64,000 nucleotides of DNA from Paraburkholderia phenoliruptrix (lineage in GTDB: Bacteria > Pseudomonadota > Gammaproteobacteria > Burkholderiales > Burkholderiaceae). Each line of letters starts with the position of its first letter. Within the stretch, counting starts at the first letter, position 1. The position numbers and the translations under genes are program-made. Positions 11,644-22,912 of the stretch are shown here, in pieces. The notes beneath the pieces were generated by a model, which ran no database searches, had not been told where the DNA came from, and saw nothing but the letters and a program-made list of their open reading frames with translations. The DNA is taken from NCBI RefSeq assembly GCF_902859825.1, contig NZ_CADIKB010000005.1, positions 62,001 to 126,000 of the forward strand. The letters run 5' to 3'.

Positions 11644-12458
11644 AAACCCGTGTCATCACGGCGGTTGTCCTCCTGGCGGTGTTTTTGCCCGTCACGTTGT
11701 TCGCACCGGTCGGCGCGTTTGGCGCGTTAATCGCTTTCGTCGTCGTATTCGCCGCGTGGGAGTGGGCCCGTCTGCTGAAGCTGGGCGGCGCCGGCCCGGT
11801 GATCTACGCGCTCGTGGCGGCTGTTGCGCTCGTCGCCAGTACCCGCCTTGGCATCGGCGTGGACGACGCGCGGCCCTTTTACAAGGCGGCGGCCATTTTC
11901 TGGGTGATCGCCGGCCCGTTCGTGCTGCTGCGCAAGCCCACGCTCGCACAAGGCGCGTGGCGCAGCTTTCTGTTTCTTGCCGGGATTGTGATATTCGTCG
12001 CGTGCTGGCATGCTCTCGTCGCCGCGCGCCTGCAGGGCGTGCCTTTCGTGCTGTCGCTGCTGCTGTTGGTATGGCTCGCCGATATCGGCGCATACTTCTC
12101 GGGTAAGGCGTTCGGCAAGCACAAGCTCGCGCCCGCCATCAGCCCGGGCAAGACGTGGGAGGGCGCGATCGGCGGCTGGGTGGCGGTCATGATCGTCGCC
12201 CTCGCGGCCGTCCTTCTGCATGCGTTCGAGCCAACCCTGTATTCTGCGTTGTGGGCGCGCTGGGGCGCCCCGCGCGCGCTGCTTGCGCTGACCGTGCTGG
12301 TGGCGTTCAGCGTGGTGGGCGACCTTTTTGAATCGATGATGAAACGCCAGGCCGGTGTGAAAGATTCGAGCGGCCTGTTGCCGGGGCACGGCGGCGTGCT
12401 CGACCGCATCGACGCACTGTTGCCGGTGCTGCCGCTCGCCATGCTGCTCCTCGGCTAG
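11637..12458 (+). CDS. cdsA: Phosphatidate cytidylyltransferase
   Basis: This integral inner-membrane enzyme makes CDP-diacylglycerol from phosphatidic acid and CTP, the branch point for all phospholipids. It has 273 residues, mostly hydrophobic with several predicted membrane segments. The C-terminal family signature is visible as [18 protein letters not shown] followed by VLDRID. Its start lies inside the end of uppS, and dxr begins 10 bases after its stop. Confidence 0.95.
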   Translation: MLKTRVITAVVLLAVFLPVTLFAPVGAFGALIAFVVVFAAWEWARLLKLGGAGPVIYALVAAVALVASTRLGIGVDDARPFYKAAAIFWVIAGPFVLLRKPTLAQGAWRSFLFLAGIVIFVACWHALVAARLQGVPFVLSLLLLVWLADIGAYFSGKAFGKHKLAPAISPGKTWEGAIGGWVAVMIVALAAVLLHAFEPTLYSALWARWGAPRALLALTVLVAFSVVGDLFESMMKRQAGVKDSSGLLPGHGGVLDRIDALLPVLPLAMLLLG

Positions 12459-12468
12459 AGAAAGAGAT

Positions 12469-13674
12469 ATGCACAAACGTCTGACATTGCTCGGTTCCAC
12501 GGGCTCGATTGGAGACAGCACGCTCGACGTCGTCGCGCGTCATCCGGAGCGCTTTTCGGTGTATGCGCTCACCGCGCACCGCAACGGCGACAAGCTCGTC
12601 GAGCAATGCCTGCGCTTCCGGCCCGAAGTTGCGGTGGTCGGCGACGCCGACACGGCCGCGCGGGTCGCGGCAAAGCTGCGCGACGCAGGCTGCAAGACCG
12701 AGGTGACGCACGGCGCCGAGGCGCTCGTTCAGGTCTCGAAGAGCGACGGCTGCGACACCGTGGTCGCGGCAATCGTCGGCGCCGCCGGCCTCGCGCCGAG
12801 CCTCGCCGCCGCGCGCGCCGGCAAGCGCATCCTGCTCGCAAACAAGGAAGCGCTCGTCATGTCCGGCGCGATCTTCATGGACGCGGTCCACGACAACGGC
12901 GCGGTTCTGCTGCCGGTCGACAGCGAACACAACGCCATTTTCCAGTGCCTGCCGCGCGAAGCCGCGCTGCATGGCGGCGTCTCCAAGATCATTCTGACCG
13001 CGTCGGGCGGCCCGTTTCGCACGCGCGAACCGGCCACGCTCGTCGACGTGACGCCGGAAGAGGCCTGCAAGCATCCGAACTGGGTCATGGGCCGCAAGAT
13101 TTCGGTCGATTCCGCCACCATGATGAACAAAGGCCTCGAAGTGATCGAGGCGCATTGGCTGTTCGGTCTGCCGGGCGAACGAATCGACGTGCTGATCCAT
13201 CCGCAAAGCGTGATCCATTCGCTCGTGTCCTATGCCGATGGCTCGGTGCTCGCGCAGCTCGGCAATCCCGACATGCGCACGCCGATCGCCCATGCGCTCG
13301 CGTTCCCGGATCGCGTGGATTCCGGGGTCGCGCAGCTGGACCTCGCTGAAATCGCGTCGCTGTCGTTCGAAAAACCGGATTACGCGCGGTTCCCTTGCCT
13401 CGCATTGGCCATGAAGGCGCTCGCCGAAGGCGGCGTCGCCAGCGCGGCGCTGAACGCCGCTAACGAAATTGCTGTTGAAGCGTTCCTGTCACGCCAGATC
13501 GGCTTCATGGCCATCGCGCAGGTGGTCGACTCGGTGCTCAACGCGTTGCCGAATCGCAGCGCGCACGCGCTCGAAGACGTGATCGAAGCGGACGCCGCCG
13601 CGCGCCGCGCCGCTGCCGAATTCATCGCACGTCTGCCCGACGCCGCCCGCCGCACGGAACGCGCCGTCCAGTGA
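12469..13674 (+). CDS. dxr: 1-deoxy-D-xylulose 5-phosphate reductoisomerase
   Basis: This is the second enzyme of the MEP isoprenoid pathway; it makes MEP from DXP with NADPH and a divalent metal. It has 401 residues. The NADPH-binding [12 protein letters not shown] lies at residues 9-20, the metal ligands Asp151 and Glu153 in DSEHNAIFQ, and the [16 protein letters not shown] block (215-230) supplies the third ligand, Glu224. It lies in the envelope operon between cdsA and rseP and helps to supply isoprenoids used by UppS. Confidence 0.97.
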   Translation: MHKRLTLLGSTGSIGDSTLDVVARHPERFSVYALTAHRNGDKLVEQCLRFRPEVAVVGDADTAARVAAKLRDAGCKTEVTHGAEALVQVSKSDGCDTVVAAIVGAAGLAPSLAAARAGKRILLANKEALVMSGAIFMDAVHDNGAVLLPVDSEHNAIFQCLPREAALHGGVSKIILTASGGPFRTREPATLVDVTPEEACKHPNWVMGRKISVDSATMMNKGLEVIEAHWLFGLPGERIDVLIHPQSVIHSLVSYADGSVLAQLGNPDMRTPIAHALAFPDRVDSGVAQLDLAEIASLSFEKPDYARFPCLALAMKALAEGGVASAALNAANEIAVEAFLSRQIGFMAIAQVVDSVLNALPNRSAHALEDVIEADAAARRAAAEFIARLPDAARRTERAVQ

Positions 13675-13681
13675 GGCGACT

Positions 13682-15097
13682 ATGAATCTGCTGATCGAAG
13701 TGCTCGCCTTCGCGGTTGCGATTGGCGTGCTCGTGGTCGTCCACGAATATGGGCATTACAGCGTGGCGCGGCTGTGCGGCGTCAAGGTGCTGCGCTTTTC
13801 GATCGGCTTCGGCAAGCCGCTTTTCCAGTGGGTCAGCCCGAAAAGCGGCACGGAATGGACAATCGCCGCGCTGCCGCTCGGCGGCTATGTGAAGATGCTC
13901 GACGAGCGCGAGACCGGCCAGGCGCCGATCCCCGCCGAAGCGTTGCCGCATGCGTTCAACCGGCAGTCGGTGTGGCGCCGCATTGCGATCGTCGCGGCCG
14001 GCCCGGTCGCCAATTTCCTGCTGGCCATCGTGCTGTTCAGCCTCGTGTTCGCCACCGGCGTAACGGAGCCGGCGGCGATCCTCGCCACGCCGGCACCCAA
14101 CACGGCCGCTGCGGTGGCCGGTTTCGAAGGCGGCGAAACGGTGGTGGCCGTGCGCGCGGAGAATGCCGCCGAATCCGAGCCGGTGCGCTCCTGGTCCGAC
14201 TTGCGCTGGAAACTGCTCGGCGCGGCGTTCGATCACAAGCGCGTCGTGCTGAGCGCAAAAGGCGCGGACGGCACGTCGGACTTCCAGCTGGACCTGCGCG
14301 GTCTCACTGAAAAAGATGTCGACGACGACTTCATGTCGCGCCTCGGTTTCGAGCCTGGCGGCGGCAAGCTGACGGTCGCGGGCGTGCAGCCGGGCAGTGC
14401 GGCGCAAAAGGCGGGGCTTCGTCCGGGCGACCGTTTGCGCGCGATCAACGGTATCGCGACTGACAATGCCACGGCCTTCATCGCGTATGTAAAATCGCAC
14501 GCCGGCCAGCCGCTGACCCTGCAGGTGGAGCGGGCGGGCGCGGGGCGGACGCAAACGCAAGCGCAGGGCCAGGCACCGGGCAAGCTCGAAGATATCCGCA
14601 TCGTGCCGCAAGCACAGCGCGACCCGGCAACCGGAGAGCAGGTCGGCCGCATCGGCGCCGAACTCGCGACCCAGGTGCCGTCCATCAACGTGCGTTATGG
14701 ACCTGTCGAAAGCCTTCGGCTGGGCGCGCGTCGTACATGGGATCTCGCGGCGTACTCGGTGCGCATGTTCGGCCGCATGATCGTCGGCGACGCATCGCTC
14801 AAGAATCTGTCGGGTCCGGTAACCATCGCGGATTACGCAGGAAAGAGCGCACGTCTAGGTCCTTCTGCATTTTTGTCGTTTCTTGCCCTCGTCAGTATTA
14901 GCCTCGGTGTACTGAACCTGCTACCAATTCCGGTATTGGACGGGGGGCATCTGTTATATTATTTGGTTGAAGCTGTGACCGGTAAAGTTGTCTCCGATCG
15001 CTGGCAACTCGTTTTTCAGAGGGCGGGTCTCGCCTGCATCGTCGCTTTGTCGGCGATTGCACTGTTTAACGATCTCGCTCGTTTAATCCACTTTTAA
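13682..15097 (+). CDS. rseP: Site-2 intramembrane zinc metalloprotease RseP
   Basis: RseP cleaves the anti-sigma factor RseA inside the membrane during the sigma-E envelope response and also clears signal peptides. It has 471 residues. The zinc motif HEYGH is at residues 21-25 in the first membrane helix, and the C-terminal LDG metal motif occurs in NLLPIPVLDGGHLLYY. A periplasmic PDZ region is visible in the middle (GVQPGSAAQKAGLRPGDRL). The start is 7 bases after the dxr stop, and the gene directly precedes bamA, the usual order. Confidence 0.96.
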   Translation: MNLLIEVLAFAVAIGVLVVVHEYGHYSVARLCGVKVLRFSIGFGKPLFQWVSPKSGTEWTIAALPLGGYVKMLDERETGQAPIPAEALPHAFNRQSVWRRIAIVAAGPVANFLLAIVLFSLVFATGVTEPAAILATPAPNTAAAVAGFEGGETVVAVRAENAAESEPVRSWSDLRWKLLGAAFDHKRVVLSAKGADGTSDFQLDLRGLTEKDVDDDFMSRLGFEPGGGKLTVAGVQPGSAAQKAGLRPGDRLRAINGIATDNATAFIAYVKSHAGQPLTLQVERAGAGRTQTQAQGQAPGKLEDIRIVPQAQRDPATGEQVGRIGAELATQVPSINVRYGPVESLRLGARRTWDLAAYSVRMFGRMIVGDASLKNLSGPVTIADYAGKSARLGPSAFLSFLALVSISLGVLNLLPIPVLDGGHLLYYLVEAVTGKVVSDRWQLVFQRAGLACIVALSAIALFNDLARLIHF

Positions 15098-15163
15098 AGT
15101 GTCCGGCGGCGCTCACATGGCGGCCGTCCGGCCTGATGCAGCTATACACACTGGGGAAGCACG

Positions 15164-17476
15164 TTGTTTAAACCTCATCGCTTTGTTCCGAAGACGGTTA
15201 TAACCGCGGCACTCGCCGCGCATGGGCTGGTTGCTCACGCAACGACGCCGTTCGTGGTGCAGGACATCCGGATCGAGGGGTTGCAACGCGTCGAACCTGG
15301 TACCGTGTTCGCCTATCTGCCCATCAAGCAGGGCGATACGTTTACCGACGACAAGGCGTCCGAAGCCATTCGCGCGCTGTACGCAACGGGCTTCTTCAAC
15401 GACGTCAAGATCGCCACCGAAGGCAATGTGGTGATCGTGCAGGTGCTGGAGCGTCCGGCCATCGGCACGATCGACTTCGCGGGCATTCACGAGTTCGACA
15501 AGGAAAACCTGACCAAGGCGCTGCGCGCGGTCGGTTTGTCGCAAGGCCGTTACTACGACAAGGCGCTCGTCGACAAGGCGGAGCAGGAACTCAAGCGCCA
15601 GTACCTGACGCGCGGCTACTATGCGGCCGAAGTCACCACCACGATCACGCCGATCGACCGCAATCGCGTCTCGGTGCTGTTCTCGGTGGCGGAGGGCCCG
15701 AGCGCCAAGATTCGCCAGATCAACTTTATCGGCAACAAGGCGTTCAGCACCGGCACGCTGCGCGACGAAATGCAGCTGTCCACGCCGAACTGGTTCTCGT
15801 GGTACACGAAGAACGACCTGTACGCGAAAGACAAGCTCACCGGCGACCTCGAAAATATCCGCTCCTACTACCTGAACCGCGGCTATCTCGAGTTCAATAT
15901 CGAGTCGACCCAGGTGTCCATCACGCCGGACAAGAAGGACATGTATCTGACGGTCACGCTGCATGAAGGCGAGCCGTACACCATCTCGAGCATCAAACTT
16001 GCCGGCAATCTGCTCGATCGCGAGCCCGAGCTCGCCAAGCTCATCAAGATCAAGCCGGGCGACCGCTTCTCGGCCGAAAAGCTGCAATCCACGACCAAGG
16101 CGATCGTCGACAAACTGGGCGAATACGGCTACGCATTCGCGACCGTCAACGCGCAGCCGCAGATCGACCAGGCCAATCACAAGGTCGACCTGACGCTGCA
16201 GGTGGACCCGAGCCGCCGCGTCTACGTGCGCCGCATCAACGTGGTCGGCAACACCCGTACGCGCGACGAAGTGGTGCGCCGCGAAATGCGCCAGCTCGAA
16301 AGCTCGTGGTTCGACTCGAACCGCCTCGCGTTGTCGAAAGACCGTATCAACCGTCTTGGCTACTTCACGGACGTCGACGTGACCACGGTGCCGGTGGAAG
16401 GCACGCCGGACCAGGTCGACGTGGACGTGAAGGTCGCCGAAAAGCCGACCGGCGCGATCACGCTCGGCGCGGGCTTCTCGTCAACGGACAAGGTGGTGCT
16501 GTCCGCGGGCGTCTCGCAGGACAACGTGTTCGGCTCGGGCACGAGCCTCTCTGTGAACGTCAACACCGCCAAGACGTACCGTACCCTGACGGTCACGCAG
16601 GTCGACCCGTACTTCACGGTGGACGGCATCAAGCGTATTACCGACGTCTATTACCGCACATATCAGCCGCTGTACTACTCCACCGATTCGAGCTTCAAGA
16701 TCGTCACCATGGGCGGCGACCTGAAGTTCGGCATTCCGTTTTCGGAAGTCGACACGGTCTACTTCGGCGCGGGTCTCGAGCAGAACAAGCTCGACGTCGA
16801 CGCGAACACGCCGGCGTCGTACAAGCAATACGTGCAGGACTTCGGCCGTGTGTCGAACAACGTGCCGGTCACGGTGGGCTGGTCGCGCGACGCGCGTGAC
16901 AGCGCGCTCGTGCCGAGCCGCGGATACTTCACGCAGGCGAACGCGGAGTACGGCACGCCGATCGGCGGCACGCAGTACTACAAGGCCGACATCAACGCGC
17001 AGTACTATTACTCGTTCGCGCGGGGCTTCGTGCTGGGCTTCAACTTCCAGGGCGGCTACGGCAAGGGCATGGGCGGCAAGCCGTACCCGATCTTCAAGAA
17101 CTACTACGCGGGCGGCATCGGTTCGGTCCGCGGCTACGAGCCGAGCTCGCTGGGTCCGCGCGACAAGACGACCGGCGACCCGATCGGCGGTTCGAAGCTG
17201 CTCGTCGGCAATATCGAATTGACATTCCCGCTGCCGGGCACCGGCTATGATCGCACCTTGCGCGTGTTCACGTTCCTCGACGCCGGTAACGTCTGGGCGG
17301 ACGCGAGCAGTGCGGCCACCTCGAACGGCGCCAATGGTCTGCGCTACGGCTACGGTGTCGGTCTCGCGTGGATTTCGCCGATCGGGCCGCTCAAGTTGAG
17401 TCTGGGCTTCCCGCTCACCAAGCACACGGGCGACCAGTATCAGAAGTTCCAGTTCCAGATTGGGACGGCGTTCTGA
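15164..17476 (+). CDS. bamA: Outer membrane protein assembly factor BamA
   Basis: BamA is the central beta-barrel of the BAM complex that inserts outer membrane proteins. It has 770 residues: a signal peptide ending at about residue 26 (VAHA), five POTRA domains to about residue 425, then a C-terminal barrel with the terminal Phe typical of outer membrane proteins (QIGTAF). The start is a TTG at 15164 with GGGGAAG 5 bases upstream; no better ATG fits the signal peptide. It lies between rseP and skp. The use of TTG may reduce translation of this essential protein. Confidence 0.97.
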   Translation: MFKPHRFVPKTVITAALAAHGLVAHATTPFVVQDIRIEGLQRVEPGTVFAYLPIKQGDTFTDDKASEAIRALYATGFFNDVKIATEGNVVIVQVLERPAIGTIDFAGIHEFDKENLTKALRAVGLSQGRYYDKALVDKAEQELKRQYLTRGYYAAEVTTTITPIDRNRVSVLFSVAEGPSAKIRQINFIGNKAFSTGTLRDEMQLSTPNWFSWYTKNDLYAKDKLTGDLENIRSYYLNRGYLEFNIESTQVSITPDKKDMYLTVTLHEGEPYTISSIKLAGNLLDREPELAKLIKIKPGDRFSAEKLQSTTKAIVDKLGEYGYAFATVNAQPQIDQANHKVDLTLQVDPSRRVYVRRINVVGNTRTRDEVVRREMRQLESSWFDSNRLALSKDRINRLGYFTDVDVTTVPVEGTPDQVDVDVKVAEKPTGAITLGAGFSSTDKVVLSAGVSQDNVFGSGTSLSVNVNTAKTYRTLTVTQVDPYFTVDGIKRITDVYYRTYQPLYYSTDSSFKIVTMGGDLKFGIPFSEVDTVYFGAGLEQNKLDVDANTPASYKQYVQDFGRVSNNVPVTVGWSRDARDSALVPSRGYFTQANAEYGTPIGGTQYYKADINAQYYYSFARGFVLGFNFQGGYGKGMGGKPYPIFKNYYAGGIGSVRGYEPSSLGPRDKTTGDPIGGSKLLVGNIELTFPLPGTGYDRTLRVFTFLDAGNVWADASSAATSNGANGLRYGYGVGLAWISPIGPLKLSLGFPLTKHTGDQYQKFQFQIGTAF

Positions 17477-17523
17477 TCCGCGCCGCGGACGGCTCGCCAA
17501 ACAACAGTATCGAGAGGATCACT

Positions 17524-18045
17524 TTGCTAACCGGTATGTTTTCGAAACGTGTGGCTTGCGCGCTGGCGCTGGCATTGACGCTGGGCGTCGGAGTGGCGCA
17601 CGCGCAGGAAGCCAGGATTGCCGCGGTGAATTCCGACCGGATTCTGCGGGAATCGGCCGCGGCGAAGGCGGCCCAGGTCAAGCTCGAGGCCGAGTTCGCC
17701 AAGCGCGACAAGGACCTCGCGGACATGGCGCAGAAACTCAAGTCCATGTCCGATTCGCTCGACAAGAACGGCGCCTCCATGTCGCCCACGGACCGTGCGC
17801 AAAAGCAACGCGATCTGTCGCAGCTCGACACCGACTTCCAGCGCAAGCAACGTGAATTTCGCGAGGACCTGAACCAGCGCCGCAATGAAGAACTGGCGGC
17901 GGTGCTGGACCGCGCGAACAAGGTGATCAAGCAGATCGCCGAGGCGCAGCACTATGACCTGATCGTGCAGGAAGCGGTGTACGTGAGCCCACGCATCGAC
18001 ATTACGGATCAGGTGCTGAAGGCGCTGGCGGCTTCGGGCAACTGA
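17524..18045 (+). CDS. skp: Periplasmic OmpH/Skp-family chaperone
   Basis: Skp holds unfolded outer membrane proteins in the periplasm on their way to BamA. About 173 residues including a signal peptide that ends near AHAQ; the rest is Lys/Arg/Glu-rich and helical, as expected for the jellyfish-like tentacles. Two starts are possible. TTG at 17524 has GAGAGG 6 bases before it and is chosen; ATG at 17536 lacks a well-placed ribosome-binding site but gives a shorter, equally good signal peptide. An upstream extension overlapping bamA is not credible. Confidence 0.92.
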   Translation: MLTGMFSKRVACALALALTLGVGVAHAQEARIAAVNSDRILRESAAAKAAQVKLEAEFAKRDKDLADMAQKLKSMSDSLDKNGASMSPTDRAQKQRDLSQLDTDFQRKQREFREDLNQRRNEELAAVLDRANKVIKQIAEAQHYDLIVQEAVYVSPRIDITDQVLKALAASGN

Positions 18046-18081
18046 AGGCGACGGGCACGAAAAGTCCAAAGATACGTCGCA

Positions 18082-18093
18082 CCAACAGGTTGT
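18082..18093. repeat. Palindromic motif CCAACAGGTTGT in the lpxD leader
   Basis: This 12-mer recurs exactly at 24949-24960, and its first 11 bases recur in reverse complement at 24775-24785 in the ppsR/ppsA region. The core CAAC-AG-GTTG is itself an inverted repeat. Function unknown. Confidence 0.5.
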
Positions 18094-18119
18094 AGTGAAC
18101 AGCAGGAGACAGGATAGGC

Positions 18120-19244
18120 ATGGCTTTTACGCTCGAGGACATCGTTCAACGGTTCGGCGGTGAAGTAGTGGGAGACGGTTCGCAGCGCGTCGGCAGTCTG
18201 GCGCCGCTCGACCAGGCAGGCCCGGACCAGCTGGCGTTCCTCGCCAACCCGAAGTACCTGTCGCAAGTCGAAACGACTCGCGCGGGTGCGGTCCTGATCA
18301 ATGCCGACGACCTCGCCAAGCTCAGCTCGCACAGCGGCCGTAACTTCATCGTCACGCCGAATCCGTACGCTTACTTCGCGCGCGTCGCGCAAACCTTCAT
18401 TGACCTCGCCACGCCGAAGGTTGCGCCGGGCATCCATCCGAGCGCGACGATCGATCCGTCCGCGCAGGTCGCCGCGAGCGCGGTGATTGGACCGCACGTC
18501 ACGGTGGAAGCGGGTGCGGTGATCGGCGACAATGTGCGGCTCGACGCGAATGTGGTGATCGGCCGCGGCACGCGCATCGGCGCCGGTTCGCATCTGTATC
18601 CGAACGTGGCCGTCTACCACGGCTGCAAACTCGCCGAACGCGTGATCGTTCACGCGGGCGCGGTCATCGGCTCGGACGGCTTTGGCTTCGCGCCGGATTT
18701 CGTCGGCGAAGGCGAGGCGCGTACCGGTAGCTGGGTCAAGATTCCGCAGGTCGGGGGCGTGTCGATCGCGGCGGACGTCGAAATCGGCGCGAACACCACG
18801 ATCGACCGCGGCGCGATGGCCGACACGGTCATCGAGGAGTGCGTGAAGATCGACAACCTCGTGCAGATCGGGCACAACTGCAAGATCGGCGCATACACCG
18901 TGATTGCCGGCTGCGCGGGCATTGCGGGCAGCACGACCATCGGCCGCCATTGCATGATCGGCGGGGCGGTCGGCATTGCCGGCCATGTGACGCTGGCCGA
19001 CTACGTTATCGTCACGGCCAAGTCGGGCGTGTCGAAGTCGCTGTTGAAGCCCGGCATGTACACCAGCGCGTTTCCGGCTGTGAATCACGCCGACTGGAAC
19101 AAAAGTGCGGCCTTGCTGCGCAACATCGACAAGCTGCGCGACCGTATCAAGGCGCTGGAAAGCGCCGCAGCCCAGCAGCCGGGCAGTCAGCCGGCGCGCG
19201 GAGCAGCGGGCGCGGCCGACCCGGCGCGGGGCGATAAAAGCTAG
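18120..19244 (+). CDS. lpxD: UDP-3-O-(3-hydroxyacyl)glucosamine N-acyltransferase
   Basis: It performs the third step of lipid A synthesis, adding an N-linked hydroxyacyl chain. It has 374 residues, somewhat longer than E. coli LpxD because of an Ala/Gly-rich C-terminal tail. After the N-terminal uridine-binding domain comes a left-handed beta-helix of hexapeptide repeats; the catalytic His lies in [17 protein letters not shown] precedes the ATG. It begins the lpxD-fabZ-lpxA-lpxB block. Confidence 0.96.
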   Translation: MAFTLEDIVQRFGGEVVGDGSQRVGSLAPLDQAGPDQLAFLANPKYLSQVETTRAGAVLINADDLAKLSSHSGRNFIVTPNPYAYFARVAQTFIDLATPKVAPGIHPSATIDPSAQVAASAVIGPHVTVEAGAVIGDNVRLDANVVIGRGTRIGAGSHLYPNVAVYHGCKLAERVIVHAGAVIGSDGFGFAPDFVGEGEARTGSWVKIPQVGGVSIAADVEIGANTTIDRGAMADTVIEECVKIDNLVQIGHNCKIGAYTVIAGCAGIAGSTTIGRHCMIGGAVGIAGHVTLADYVIVTAKSGVSKSLLKPGMYTSAFPAVNHADWNKSAALLRNIDKLRDRIKALESAAAQQPGSQPARGAAGAADPARGDKS

Positions 19245-19448
19245 ATTTCCCGGCGGGCCGCCGACACCGCGTAAAATAGCGGGCGAACACAGTTAAGCGA
19301 AGGCGGTTGCCGCGACCCGGTGGCACGGCAACCCATTCACGGCGAGCGTCGACAGCAAGCACTCAGAACGGCTCTCAACCCGCTGACAATCCACCTGCAC
19401 CAGCATCCGCAGTCATCATCGCGCAGTCAATGCGCGAGCAGAAACACC

Positions 19449-19913
19449 ATGAGCACCGAAAAAATCAATCTCGACATTCATAAGATTCTCACGCTGCTGC
19501 CCCATCGTTACCCGATCCTGCTGGTCGACCGGGTGCTCGAACTTGAGCCGCACAAGAGCATCAAAGCGTTGAAGAACGTGTCGATCAACGAGCCGTATTT
19601 CCAGGGGCACTTTCCGACGCGCCCGGTCATGCCGGGCGTGCTGATCCTCGAAGCGCTCGCGCAAACGGCGGCGCTTCTGACGTTCTCGGAAGAGCCGAGC
19701 GATCCGTCGAACACGCTGTACCTGTTCGTCGGTATCGACAATGCGCGCTTCAAGCGCGTCGTGGAACCGGGCGATCAGCTCATCCTGAACTGCACGTTCG
19801 AGCGGCATATGCGCGGCATCTGGAAGTTCAAGGCGCGAGCCGAGGTGGACGGCGTCGTGGCGGCGGAAGCCGACCTGATGTGCGCGGTGCGTCACACGGA
19901 CAAGGACGCCTGA
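19449..19913 (+). CDS. fabZ: 3-hydroxyacyl-[acyl-carrier-protein] dehydratase FabZ
   Basis: It dehydrates 3-hydroxyacyl-ACP in fatty acid synthesis and competes with LpxA and LpxD for hydroxyacyl-ACP, which explains its place in the lpx cluster. It has 154 residues. The hot-dog catalytic pair is His54 ([11 protein letters not shown]) and Glu68 (ILEALAQ). The start ATG at 19449 gives MSTEKINLD; a longer upstream frame into the intergenic region looks non-coding. The 204 bases before it hold no other gene. Confidence 0.96.
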   Translation: MSTEKINLDIHKILTLLPHRYPILLVDRVLELEPHKSIKALKNVSINEPYFQGHFPTRPVMPGVLILEALAQTAALLTFSEEPSDPSNTLYLFVGIDNARFKRVVEPGDQLILNCTFERHMRGIWKFKARAEVDGVVAAEADLMCAVRHTDKDA

Positions 19914-20041
19914 CGTCCCGTGCAAGCGCCGCGCGCGCGAGGGCGCCCGAGTCGACGTTCGGCCAGCCGGCGCCTCCCGCAGCGCAGCCGGCTCGCCGCG
20001 GCGCACCCCAGACAACGCAACAGAATCAGAAGCGAGGACGC

Positions 20042-20830
20042 ATGAGCAGGATTCATCCCACTGCGATCATCGAACCGGGCGCACAACTCGACGAATCCGT
20101 CGAAATCGGACCGTATGCCGTGATCGGCGCGCACGTGACGATCGGCGCGCGGACCACGATCGGCTCGCACAGTGTGATCGAAGGTCACACCACCATCGGC
20201 GAAGACAACCGCATTGGCCATTACGCGTCGGTCGGCGGCCGTCCGCAGGACATGAAGTACAAGGACGAGCCGACGCGGCTCGAAATCGGCCACCGCAACA
20301 CGATCCGCGAGTTCACCACGATCCACACCGGCACGGTGCAGGACGCCGGCGTGACCACGCTCGGCGACGACAACTGGATCATGGCGTACGTGCACATCGG
20401 CCACGACTGCCACGTCGGCAACAACGTGGTTCTGTCGAGTAACGCGCAAATGGCCGGCCATGTGACGATCGGCGACTTTGCGATCGTCGGCGGCATGTCG
20501 GGCGTGCATCAGTTCGTGCGCATCGGCGCGCATTCCATGCTGGGCGGGGCGTCCGCGCTCGTGCAGGACATTCCGCCGTTCGTGATCGCGGCCGGCAACA
20601 AGGCGGAGCCGCACGGCATCAACGTGGAAGGTCTACGCCGCCGCGGCTTTTCGCCGGACGCCATCTCGGCCCTGCGCTCGGCATACCGTCTGCTGTACAA
20701 GAACAGCCTGTCGCTCGAGGAAGCCAAGGCGCAACTGCGCGAGCTCGCGTCCGCCGGCGGCGACGGCGACGAGCCGGTGGCCACGCTGCTGGCATTCGTC
20801 GAAGCGTCGCAGCGCGGCATCATCCGCTAA
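20042..20830 (+). CDS. lpxA: UDP-N-acetylglucosamine acyltransferase
   Basis: It performs the first committed step of lipid A synthesis, O-acylation of UDP-GlcNAc. It has 262 residues, a full-length left-handed beta-helix with many hexapeptide repeats; the catalytic His is in [10 protein letters not shown]. The ATG at 20042 is preceded by GAGGAC. LpxB starts 3 bases after the stop. An open frame extending back into fabZ is rejected because that part is Ala/Arg/Pro-rich and lacks hexapeptide repeats. Confidence 0.97.
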   Translation: MSRIHPTAIIEPGAQLDESVEIGPYAVIGAHVTIGARTTIGSHSVIEGHTTIGEDNRIGHYASVGGRPQDMKYKDEPTRLEIGHRNTIREFTTIHTGTVQDAGVTTLGDDNWIMAYVHIGHDCHVGNNVVLSSNAQMAGHVTIGDFAIVGGMSGVHQFVRIGAHSMLGGASALVQDIPPFVIAAGNKAEPHGINVEGLRRRGFSPDAISALRSAYRLLYKNSLSLEEAKAQLRELASAGGDGDEPVATLLAFVEASQRGIIR

Positions 20831-20833
20831 GCG

Positions 20834-22003
20834 ATGGCATTGCAACCCAGTCCGCTGCGCATCGCCATGGTGGCCGGCGAGCCGTCCGGCGACCTGCTGG
20901 CCTCGTCGCTGCTGGGCGGCCTCGCGAGCCGCTTGCCTGCCGCCGCGCATTACTACGGCATTGGCGGCCCCCGCATGATCGCCACGGGTTTCGACGCCCA
21001 TTGGCCGATGGAAAAACTGTCCGTGCGCGGCTATGTCGAAGCGCTGCGGCACATTCCCGAAATTCTGCGCATCCGCAACGACCTGAAGCGCCAGTTGCTG
21101 GCTGAGCCGCCTGCAGTGTTCGTCGGCGTGGATGCGCCCGATTTCAACTTCGGGCTCGAGCATCCGCTGCGCGAGGCGGGCATTCCGACCGTCCACTTCG
21201 TGTGCCCGTCCATCTGGGCGTGGCGCGGCGGGCGCATCAAGAAGATCGCCAAGGCGGTCGACCACATGCTGTGCGTGTTTCCGTTCGAAACCGCGCTGCT
21301 CGAAAAGGCGGGCGTTGCCGCGTCCTATGTGGGCCATCCGCTTGCCGACGAGATCCCGCTCGAACCGGACACGCTCGGTGCGCGCCGCACGCTGGGTCTC
21401 GCGGAAAGCGGTCCGGTCATCGCGGTCTTGCCCGGCAGCCGCCGCTCGGAGATCGACCTGATCGGGCCGACGTTTTTTGCCGCGATGGAAATGATGCAGC
21501 ACCAGGAGCCCCGCCTGCGCTTCGTGATGCCGGCGGCCACGCCCGCTTTGCGCGAGATGCTGCGTCCGCTGGTCGATTCGCACCCGGGGCTTGCGCTCAC
21601 CATTACGGACGGCCAGTCGCAACTCGCCATGACCGCGGCCGACGCGATCCTCGTGAAAAGCGGCACGGTCACGCTCGAGGCTGCGCTTCTGAAAAAGCCG
21701 ATGGTGATCTCCTACAAGGTGCCCTGGCTGACCGGTCAGATCATGCGCCGGCAGGGCTATCTGCCGTACGTGGGCTTGCCGAACATTCTGGCCGGGCGCT
21801 TCGTCGTGCCGGAAATCCTGCAGCATTTCGCGACGCCTCAGGCGCTCGCCGAGGCCACGCTGAAACAGTTGCGCGACGAAGCCAACCGGCGCACGCTGAC
21901 GGAAATCTTCACGGAGATGCATCACGTGCTGAAGCAGAATACCGCGCAGCGTGCGGCGGAGGTTGTCGCGAGCATCGTCGAAAGGCGTGGGGCGCGGCCG
22001 TGA
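20834..22003 (+). CDS. lpxB: Lipid-A-disaccharide synthase
   Basis: This GT19 glycosyltransferase joins UDP-2,3-diacylglucosamine and lipid X to form the lipid A disaccharide. It has 389 residues. Recognisable blocks include [11 protein letters not shown] near the N-terminus, PSIWAWR, and the nucleotide-binding [10 protein letters not shown]. Its stop overlaps the GTG start of rnhB by three bases. All four lpx-block genes are intact. Confidence 0.96.
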   Translation: MALQPSPLRIAMVAGEPSGDLLASSLLGGLASRLPAAAHYYGIGGPRMIATGFDAHWPMEKLSVRGYVEALRHIPEILRIRNDLKRQLLAEPPAVFVGVDAPDFNFGLEHPLREAGIPTVHFVCPSIWAWRGGRIKKIAKAVDHMLCVFPFETALLEKAGVAASYVGHPLADEIPLEPDTLGARRTLGLAESGPVIAVLPGSRRSEIDLIGPTFFAAMEMMQHQEPRLRFVMPAATPALREMLRPLVDSHPGLALTITDGQSQLAMTAADAILVKSGTVTLEAALLKKPMVISYKVPWLTGQIMRRQGYLPYVGLPNILAGRFVVPEILQHFATPQALAEATLKQLRDEANRRTLTEIFTEMHHVLKQNTAQRAAEVVASIVERRGARP

Positions 22004-22812
22004 CCAAGCCGCGCGCCAGCGAGCGCCCCGGCGCAACAGCCGCCGCAGGCATGCCGCGCCGCAAGGCCGGCGCCAGCGCGGCCAGTCGGCAGGTGGGCCT
22101 GAACTTCGAGACGGCGGACGACATCGTCTGCGGCGTCGACGAAGCCGGGCGCGGGCCGCTGGCCGGCCCGGTCGTCGCCGCGGCGGTGATTTTCGATCCG
22201 TCAAAGCCGATGATTCGCGGCCTCGACGATTCCAAAGCGCTCACCGCAAAAAAACGCGACGAACTGTACGAGAAGATCGTCGACCGCGCGCTCGCTTACT
22301 GCATTGCCTCGGCAACCGTCGAGGAAATCGATTCGCTGAACATCCTGCACGCCACCATGCTGGCAATGAAACGTGCCGTGGAGGGCCTCGCGGTCACACC
22401 CACGCTCGTGAAAGTGGACGGCAATCGCTGCCCGATGCTGAGCATCCACAGCGAAGCGGTGATCGGCGGCGACGCGCTGGTGAAAAGCATCTCGGCGGCG
22501 TCGATTCTCGCCAAGGTCACGCGCGACCGCATGCTGCTCGAGTTGCACCAGACTTATCCCATGTACGGTTTCAATGCGCATGCCGGCTACGGCACGCCGC
22601 AGCATCTGGCGGCGTTGCGCGAGCATGGGCCGTGCGAACATCACCGACGCTCGTTCGCGCCCGTGCGCGAAGCGCATCTGCGGTTCGGCACCGGCGTGCC
22701 GTTGCCGGCAGGCGAGATTATCGCGGTGCCGGAGATGCTGGCCGACGGCATGCTGGACGATGCGCTGCTCGATACGGATGCTTTCGGCGAGCGCAGCGGC
22801 GCGGGAGCATGA
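22000..22812 (+). CDS. rnhB: Ribonuclease HII
   Basis: It cuts RNA in RNA:DNA hybrids and starts removal of misincorporated ribonucleotides. It has 270 residues from the GTG at 22000, which overlaps the lpxB stop; the first 35 or so residues are a basic, low-complexity extension, so an internal ATG at about 22051 is a possible alternative. Catalytic acidic residues are visible in [14 protein letters not shown] and KVDGNRCP. Position after lpxB is conserved in betaproteobacteria. Confidence 0.94.
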   Translation: MTKPRASERPGATAAAGMPRRKAGASAASRQVGLNFETADDIVCGVDEAGRGPLAGPVVAAAVIFDPSKPMIRGLDDSKALTAKKRDELYEKIVDRALAYCIASATVEEIDSLNILHATMLAMKRAVEGLAVTPTLVKVDGNRCPMLSIHSEAVIGGDALVKSISAASILAKVTRDRMLLELHQTYPMYGFNAHAGYGTPQHLAALREHGPCEHHRRSFAPVREAHLRFGTGVPLPAGEIIAVPEMLADGMLDDALLDTDAFGERSGAGA

Positions 22813-22912
22813 GGCGCGAGCGTCCACGTGACGCTGCGGCGCATGCAGCGCCGCCGTACTGCCTGCCGACCATCGCGAACTCTTTTCCTCATTCATCACG
22901 CCCTCGCTGCCT